From Salvator merianae (lineage: Eukaryota > Chordata > Lepidosauria > Squamata > Teiidae), in NCBI GenBank assembly GCA_003586115.2, contig QVOM02000073.1:47692787-47756786 (forward strand): a stretch of 64,000 nt of DNA, in the 5' to 3' direction. The stretch's first letter is position 1. Each line of letters begins with the position of its first letter. The notes under the pieces were generated by a model. The model was given only the letters and a program-made list of their open reading frames with translations. It did not search any database and was not told the DNA's origin. Shown here in pieces: positions 57,096 through 64,000 of the stretch. The position numbers were made by a program, and so were the translations under genes.

Positions 57096-58870
57096 TCAAG
57101 GTCCATATGCCTGGGCAAAGAGGAAGGTCTTTACCAGGCGCTGAAACCTGAACAGGGATGGTGCCTGGCAAATCTCAGTAGGGAGGCTGTTCCACAACCT
57201 GGGGGCAGCCACAGAGAAAATCCTCCCCCTCACCCCCACCCCCTGCACTAATGCAGGGGAAGAGATCACCAGGAGGGACTCCCCCTGTAACCTCAGCATG
57301 CGGGCAGACACATATGGGTGGAGGCGCTCCTTCAGGTAGGCAGGACCCAAACCATTTAGGGCTTTATAGACCAAAGTCAACACTTTGAATTGAGCCCAGA
57401 AACGTATTGGAAGCCAGTGAAGACTTTTCAGGACCGGCAAGATATGTGCACGGCCTGGTTGACCCGACAGCAGACAAGCTGTTGCGTTCTGCACCAGCTC
57501 CAGTTTCCGGACCATCTTCAAAGGTAGCCCCATGTAGAGCGTGTTACAGTAATCCAAATGGGAGGTTACCAGGGCATGCAGAACTGTGGCCAGGTCCCCT
57601 GTGTCCAAGTACGGGCGAAGCTGCCAAAGCAGTCGGAGCCTCTGGTAGGCACCCCTGGCCACCGCTGCCACGTGTGAATCCAGGGTCAGCAATGAATCCA
57701 GGAGGACTCCCAGGTCTCGCACCCAGTCCCTTAGGGGAAGAACGTTCCCATCCAGCACCGGGTGTCCCGTGATGACCGGAACACGGGGGCTCTGAACCCA
57801 CAGAACATCTGTTTTGTCTGGATTCAGCTTGAGTTTATTGGTCCTCATCCAGCCTGACACCACCCCCAGGCAGGAGTCCAGCACAGACAGTACCTCATCT
57901 GACTCTGCTGGAATCGAGAGGTAGAGCTGGGTGTCATCTGCATATTGATGGCACCCAACCCCAAACTCCCTAATGACCTTCCCAAGTGGCTGCATGTAGA
58001 TGTTAAACAGTAGTGGGGACAACACTGAGCCCTGGGGAACCCCATGGCTGTGAGTGCTGGCCACCTACCACCACTCTCTGACACCTTCCCCGGAGAAAAG
58101 ACTCAAGCCACTGCAAGACAGTACCCCGAACGCCCAGCCCCCAAAGTTGGTCCAGGAGGATACCATGGTCAATGGTATCAAATGCAGCTGATAGGTCCAG
58201 GAGAACCAACAAGGAGGCATGACCCCTGTCCCTCTCTTGAAGTAGATCATCCATCAGGGCGACCAAGGCAGTCTCTGTCCTGTAGCCCCACCTGAAACCA
58301 GATTGAAACGGGTCTAGATAATCAGTATCCTCCAGGAATGTCTGCAGTTGCCTCCCCACCACTGTCTCCAAGATCTTGCCCAGGAAAGAAACGCTAGCAA
58401 CTGGGCAATAGTTGCCCAGCACCATGGGGTCGAGGGAAGACTTCTTAAGAAGGGGGCGGACCACTGCCTCTTTAAGGGACGATGGTACTACACCCTCCAC
58501 AAGCGACACGTTGACAACACTCAAGACCCACTCAGCCATCCCTTCCCAGCTAGATTTAATTAGCCAAGATGGGCATGAGTCTAGGATGCTGGTGGTAGGC
58601 CACATTCCTGCAAGCAGCCTGTCCACATCCTCAGACTGCAACAACTCGAACCGATCCATCAAAAACTGACAAACCGGAGCCCTGGACACCTCCACAGGAT
58701 ACTGTTCAAATGTGATATCCAGTCCTGAGCGAATCTGAGTGACTTTGTCCCTAAAGTGCCTCATAAAAATGTCACAGCAGATATCCGGGGTCAGTTCAGC
58801 CTCCGCTCCCTGCTGTGCTTGTCCAGGGCAGGCTGGAGTGGAATAGTTGAAACACTCCAAACAAGGTGAG
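57096..58870 (-). pseudogene. L2-type non-LTR reverse transcriptase, 5'-truncated, one clear frameshift
   Basis: Seen on the minus strand: two overlapping open frames together give a reverse transcriptase. The first (to about 58003) has NYCPVASVSFLGKILE, QSGFRWGYRTETALVALMDD and LLDLSAAFDTIDH (the FDTIDH motif carries a catalytic Asp). The second (58064-57096) has [16 protein letters not shown], the catalytic box [22 protein letters not shown], and the L2-type tail [23 protein letters not shown] with RLWNSLP before the stop. They join across a frameshift near 58030-58064, in the run before GVPQGS. The endonuclease domain and 5' part are missing (5' truncation, as is usual for LINEs). The 3' tail continues to about 56833. 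Known for the family: target-primed reverse transcription. The copy looks young, since most codons are intact. Confidence 0.9.
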
Positions 58871-58945
58871 TGCAAAAATAACCTTTGTCCTATTGAAATT
58901 AATCAGGATTTATTTCTAGCTAATTATGCATAGGATTCGACAGCC
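58871..58945 (-). repeat. Fragment of the same short repeat beside the L2 5' end
   Basis: The minus strand reads AATCCTATGCATAATTAGCT then AATAAATCCTGATTAATTTC and AATAGGAC, a decayed form of the AATCCTATGCAT...CAATGGGA short repeat. Confidence 0.4.
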
Positions 58946-61179
58946 TGTTGCATTAGTTCTTGAAAGTTGTATTAATAAAGACAGTGCTGTAAATGACATT
59001 CCAGCGTGAATCAAATAAATAATAGTATAATATAAAGTAAATATATCTCCTTGTCATTCATTCTGAAGCCTGATATTTCTAAAAATGGGTAAGAAGGGTA
59101 ATTGTAATAATTTATCATTGCTGGGGTAAGGAAACTTAAATGATGTTAATTAGAAAAGGATCTTAGGATATCTTTTGAATAACATGACATAAATATGAGG
59201 GAGGCAAGGGATGTTTGAAATGTCCACCTTGATTATTAAGGCCTTGTCTCTATTTACCTATCCAGGACACCTCTGGGATTCCAAGAAGTTATTCGCTACC
59301 ACCCCATCTCCATTTTCAGTGGCAACAGACTCCTCATGGTGACCACACTGGCCCCTTTTCCAATGTGATCGCTAGCGGATGCGCCTCCTTTGCAGGACAG
59401 TTTCTTCACCCTGCACAGAGGAGACACCATTCTGTGGTGCTTCCTTGCTAAAAATTGGAGATGAGGAGGACATCTTTTTCAGTGGTGATTCCCCCATCTG
59501 AGCCACCTCCACACAGAAAGTAGAGAAGTGGCCTAAAGTAAGAGCCCTCACATACTTTGTAGTTTATTTTTGACTGTGATTGCAGGCAAACTGTCTCCCT
59601 GAAACTTTTCTAGAGTGCTACATTTTCATAATCTTTGTGGTCACCAGTTAATAAGATAAAAAAATGCTGAGCAATGTGTATTCTTGGGGAAACGTCAGTG
59701 TCAAATACAAGCAGGGCTGTAAAACAAGCCCCTAGCTTGTCTCAGGAATACAAACACAGCTTAGTGCTCTGACGATCTTATAATCAAAACTTGCCAAAGC
59801 AAAAACAGCAGAAGTAAGAGACGGAAAGGGAGTCATTGAAGCTCTTGAAAATGTGTACCACAGACATACCAGCAAGATACTACATAATATAAACAACAAC
59901 AAAATCAGAAATATAGCTGTATCTCCTGGTGAGTACTTCAGTTCAGTAGAGCAATTATCAAAGTAAACAATAAAACTGGCTGTAAACCAAAAGTTGTTAG
60001 TCTTAAAGACAGAACAGATAAATTGGTGCTTGTTATGTTTCCAGAACCTTGATTGATACACTTACTTACCTTAAGCCACCTGATTGTTTATGGTAGTTGA
60101 CAAGCATTGCAGTGTGTGAAAAAGCACTAGGATAAACCATCGGTTTTAATATACATTCTTCCTTTTGCCTGGTTATTTTATTATTTTGTGTTATTACTTC
60201 ACTGTTTACTTCGGGAAATATGATGACTAAATTGTTGAAGCATGTCTGTCAGTTCAGTGTTTCAGATAAGCAATTCAGTCAGAGACAGGACCTGTGCAGC
60301 ACCTTTGTGGCACATTGAATGTGCTATGATGGTGCGATGTTCACATGATAACGCTCCCTCGTTGTTCATTCAGTGTGCTGGAAGAGCATGGCGTATGCAG
60401 GGATGCTTGATCTTCCCCTGTCATGCCATCATAAGTGCTGCTATAGCACTTCAGTGTCAGTTCAGGTTGAAGAGTTCTCAGAGCTCTTTTTCCTGTTCTT
60501 TTCTTGCTGCAGCTTGGGAGGATTTGTTGGTCACCTTGGCAGTGTTACATGTAAATCTAACACAAGAAATAGGCCATGGGGTCATTTCCTGTGTTCAGTA
60601 ATGTCTCATTATCTGAATTAAAGATGGGAATTCTCCTCCTTCTATTCTGATAGCAGGGAGGGTGGCTGCCCCCTGCCCCTGCCATTGAGATCAAAGTTAG
60701 AAATATCCTGCCTTAGATCATAACAGGACAGGATTACTTCCCTCTGCATCAACAATAGATGCAATATTGACATGGAAGAGAGGAGACAGCTTCTCCTTCC
60801 TCCCTCATGTCAAAATCACACACAGTTTTGATCGCAGGGGGAGGCAGTTCAATCCCCTGTCCTTAAGAACTGTGGTTGCTGTAGGGTGGGAAGAGGATGA
60901 AGACCTGTGCTGTTGCTGCTCCTGTGTGTTTGCTGCCTCTGCCTCACTCTCCCCCAAGGTATAAGATCTGTGGCTGCTCTTGGCTGAGAAGAGGAAGAAG
61001 ACCTGAGCTGGTTGGTTATCCTTGCTTCCTTTAATTGGTCATCTGCTGCTGCCTGTACTAACAGCTGCCAGGGTAAAGGTGTGAAGCAGAGGAGAGATTC
61101 TGTAGAGTGCTCTTCACAAAATGAGCATCTTTTTGCCTCTTTTTTCTTTATTTCATTCATATTTTGTAGCTTCTGTGTA
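58946..61179. other. No feature recognised
   Basis: A 109-codon minus frame (59732-60061) has a hydrophobic stretch but no start, splice or family support; a 119-codon plus frame at 60242 likewise. Confidence 0.5.
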
Positions 61180-61290
61180 ATTTTATAGCATATTATTTTA
61201 TACTATATGTGTTTTTTTTCTGTTTGCTGTAAACTGCTTTGAGCAGTTTCTTTGGAAAGGCAGTATACAAATAGAAATGGAAATAAAATG
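61180..61290 (+). mobile_element. L2-type LINE 3' tail
   Basis: TTTGCTGTAAACTGCTTTGA, AAAGGCAGTATACAAATAG and AAATAAAAT, plus strand. Confidence 0.55.
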
Positions 61291-63108
61291 GTCAAAGCCA
61301 GTGTATCCTTTGCTTTGATCTTGACAGGCAGGGCAGTGGTGGTGTGCAGATAGCATGCAACCACATTAAGAACAGCACCACTTTTATAACACTATTCTTA
61401 ATGCAGAGGGATGGAGCAGTATACTTCAAGTGCTCCACCCCTCTGTGTGTGGATACAGCCAGAGTACATACTTTATGTATCTCCAAGGGAAGTAGCTGGA
61501 GGGAAGGTGTGTTTGACAGGGCGTGTGCTGCCTTTGAAGCTAGAGACAGAAAGAGTTATACTATTGTACATGTGACAAAAAAGACTTATATGTTTCCATA
61601 ATTGCTGTTAAAAAAATCTTTATTTTTCATGAACTTTATTCCTGACTTCCTGAACAAGCAATCTTCTACTGTCATAAGCTAAACTAAAAAGAAGAAGAAA
61701 GGAAGATAATCTTCTAGGAAAAACCAGTTTGATCTGAATTTTGAAGTGAACGATGCTACATTTGGTGGTTCTAGAATGGAAAAACAACCATCAGTCACAT
61801 ACATCTCTTTGAATGTTGCGACATAGGTTTTGTCCAAAAAATGTGTACAACAGTTTATGTTTTGCACAAGTTCATTTCCTACCAAATAGTAGGTTTTACA
61901 AGGCAAGCCTTCCTCGCAAGTCATTCCTGCTCAGATGTTTGAAGATTGGTGGTTCTGAGGTTACAGAATAGCATCCTATGTGAGGTACTCCAGGTGCCAA
62001 CACAATAACATTCTTGTTGCTTAGTTAAGACATATATCTCTTCTCTCAAGTCTTGGAAATCTGAAGCTTCGTCAAGACTTTTTAAGTCTATGAGGGTATT
62101 TGATAAGAAGAATATAAACTTATTTTGTAACTCCTGTTGTAGTACATATGTGTTTCTGTGTGCATGTTCATGCAACACTCATAGGAAAAAATACACCAAA
62201 ACTATGTATTTGCCTACAAATTGGTTTATTAAATGGGAAGAAAATGGTGGTACCTATATGTATTCCATAATTTCAGAAATTATTTCTCTGATGCTTGTGG
62301 CCCCAAAATAGGAAACTGAGGCTGAGATGATACATTATTAGTTTACATTTGCATATAAATACCAATTTCTAAGCTATATGTGGCACTTTGGAATCTACAA
62401 GGAGTTGCTTAATCTCAGCCAGCAAAATATAAAGTGCTAAAAAAAATAAAGCTCCATTGTTCTTTGTGGGTGGGAGGAATGGCCAAGACTCACAAATATT
62501 AAACAGAAATGGCAATCCGATACAAAAATAAAAGAGACTTAGACTAATTTGCTTTTTAGATGGTATCTAATCCCAATATCTATAGCTAAAATATCAAAAT
62601 CTATTGATTCAGAATGTTGGAAAGGATGTTCTGATACTGTGACTTATTACCATATGTGTTGGCGTTGCCTACCAGTTTTTGCAATTTGAAAGTTGGTCCA
62701 CAGTAATATAATAAAAATCTTGGGTGTTTCAATTCCACTGTATTTCCAAATTTTTCTACTCCATGATTTTGGATCTCTGAAAATTAGTAAGGATAATTAA
62801 AAACGTTTGCATTTTCTATTGCATACACACAGTTACCTCACAATGGAAATTAGCTCATAATTTAACGAAATAGCTGTGGTATACTCAATCTGGGACATGC
62901 TAATAAATGAATTTATTTCTATGACCAAAAACAAAATTCTCGGCCATAATAATTAGGACACATGGAAAAAAGATTTGGTTATCATTCACTGAAGCAGTAA
63001 ACAAAATGCAGGATGTAGATATACAGGAAAAAAAATTATGTTAGAATCATGACACAAAAATGTATAAATCTGATTTCTCGTGTATGGTTGCTTTGTTAAA
63101 AAAAATGT
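61291..63108. other. No feature recognised
   Basis: AT-rich; no exon or transposon end recognised. Confidence 0.5.
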
Positions 63109-63431
63109 GGGACTGTTCGCACTTACCTTTAGTGAGTGTGCAGAGCTTACTAGGTAAGTGCATCCACTTGCCAATGCTATTGCAGCATCCAGGAGCAAAT
63201 GCTGCACGTAGGTGGCGCGGTGCAGCTGTGGCCAATCACCATGACAATGTCTGGATATTGCCACAGCGGCTGTCATGGCAATTGGGCCTGCATTCGCATT
63301 GCAAATACTCATGGCCTGGTATGGGCCTATTCTAGCACTTGCAATGTGAATGGTCACTGCACTGGTTGGACTATCCTAACCTAGAATGTTATTATTAATA
63401 CCGTACCAGGCTGCTCAGTGCAAAAAGGCTC
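63109..63431 (+). mobile_element. Family A DNA transposon
   Basis: Starts GGGACTGTTCGCACTTACCT and ends CAGTGCAAAAAGGCTCT; core has ATCACCATGACAATGTCTGG. Degraded. Confidence 0.62.
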
Positions 63432-64000
63432 TATCTCTGAGCAAGGGTGTTGGATGCACAGGAGGGTGAGCAGATAGGTTGGTATTGTTTTATTTTAATT
63501 GTTTGTCATTCAAAATGTTGAAAATAAAAAATATATATTTTCAGGAAAATATATTTTTATTTTATTATGGGCCCTTGATGCAGCTTACTTAAAGGTGGGC
63601 AGGATATAGATTTAATCCTGCCCAGGAAGTATACAATTGCTTCTTTCTTCCTTCCTTTCTCCCTCCCTCCCTCCCTCCCTTCCTTCCTTCCCTCCTTCCT
63701 TTCTCCCTCCCTCCCTCCCTGCCTTTCTATGCTTGTACCCCCCCACCACAGGAAAGTACAGATAAGCAAAAAAATAAAGTCAGTCAAAATCATCATAAAG
63801 AATAAGAAAATCCCCTGTCAACAATCTCTCTAATTCTATCTCAGAGTCCTATCTTAAATCTTTTAATTCCAGAGTCTGCACCCAGAAGTCCATTAGATAT
63901 TGAGGTGGTTGTCTCAATGAATTTTGGTTTTCTAAAGTAAATATCACCATTTCCCTCTTATCTCTAAATGTATTGCCTTAATATATACATACAGTAAAAA
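63432..64000. other. Simple-repeat region at the window end
   Basis: Holds the polypyrimidine tract. Just before it, GGTGGGCAGGATATAGATTT may be a decayed L2 tail. Confidence 0.45.
63641..63726 (+). repeat. Polypyrimidine (CTTC)n/(CCCT)n tract
   Basis: About 85 bases made only of C and T except near the edges; alternating CTTC and CCCT units. Confidence 0.9.

Noticed and set aside
56821..58882. Imperfect 12-bp flanking match (TGCAAACAGAAC / TGCAAAAATAAC) as a target duplication of the L2 LINE
   Set aside because: The left copy belongs to family F and the right copy to a different short repeat, so the similarity is probably chance; L2 elements often lack clear duplications.
59732..60061. 109-codon minus-strand frame with a hydrophobic segment
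   Set aside because: The hydrophobic run comes from AT-rich codons; no start context or homology recognised.
1..64000. CRISPR array, phage, integron or bacterial operon
   Set aside because: No regularly spaced short repeats, no dense coding and no ribosome-binding sites; content is typical of a vertebrate nuclear genome.
1..64000. tRNA, rRNA or snRNA genes
   Set aside because: No cloverleaf with A and B boxes or conserved rRNA block was recognised by eye; a covariance-model scan would settle this.

Overview
The window reads as nuclear DNA of a vertebrate, most likely a squamate reptile. This is an inference from repeat content: CR1 and L2 LINE fragments, a Tc1/mariner remnant, solo LTRs, a LINE C-terminus with a restriction-like nuclease signature, and many small non-autonomous DNA transposons. 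There are no bacterial-type operons, and no RNA genes or CRISPR arrays were seen.

Only one host gene can be supported, on the minus strand. A CpG island at about 36.99-38.3 kb carries a promoter-like block (CCAAT box plus a perfect CRE, TGACGTCA). A candidate 5' non-coding exon follows, ending in a consensus donor at 37757. About 20.4 kb further along the minus strand, an exon at 17316-17181 has an acceptor, a start codon, a textbook signal peptide and a consensus donor. It would encode the first 42 residues of a secreted or type I membrane protein that I cannot name. Later exons were not found and probably lie off the left end or are too short to see.

The rest is mostly transposon debris. 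Family A (ends near GGGCCTGTTCACACTT, core with CCATGGCA) has at least eight copies and two relatives. Family B (ends near TTTCTGCACTTAC) has about seven copies. Family C is a palindromic element of about 220 bp with four copies at 14.5-19.9 kb. Family D (ends AGGGATGTGCAC) makes 10-bp target duplications and has three copies, one with 105-bp internal hairpin arms. Families E and F are each known here only as a pair of copies. Non-LTR retrotransposons include a nearly whole L2-type reverse transcriptase (58.9-56.8 kb, minus, one clear frameshift), decayed L2 and CR1 copies, an APE-type endonuclease fragment and a C-terminal fragment with a PD...D signature. Two solo LTRs have perfect 5-bp target duplications.

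Layout: 1-16 kb is repeat-rich; 16.5-17.3 kb holds a solo LTR and the signal-peptide exon; 17.3-31.4 kb is intron with many DNA transposons and a solo LTR; 31.4-37 kb is almost free of recognisable repeats; 37-38.4 kb is the CpG island; 38.4-64 kb is upstream intergenic DNA dominated by LINE and DNA-transposon fragments, a tandem/inverted repeat cluster at 52.2-52.6 kb and several microsatellites. Nested insertions give relative ages: CR1 inside family F, and an LTR inside the target duplication of a family D copy.
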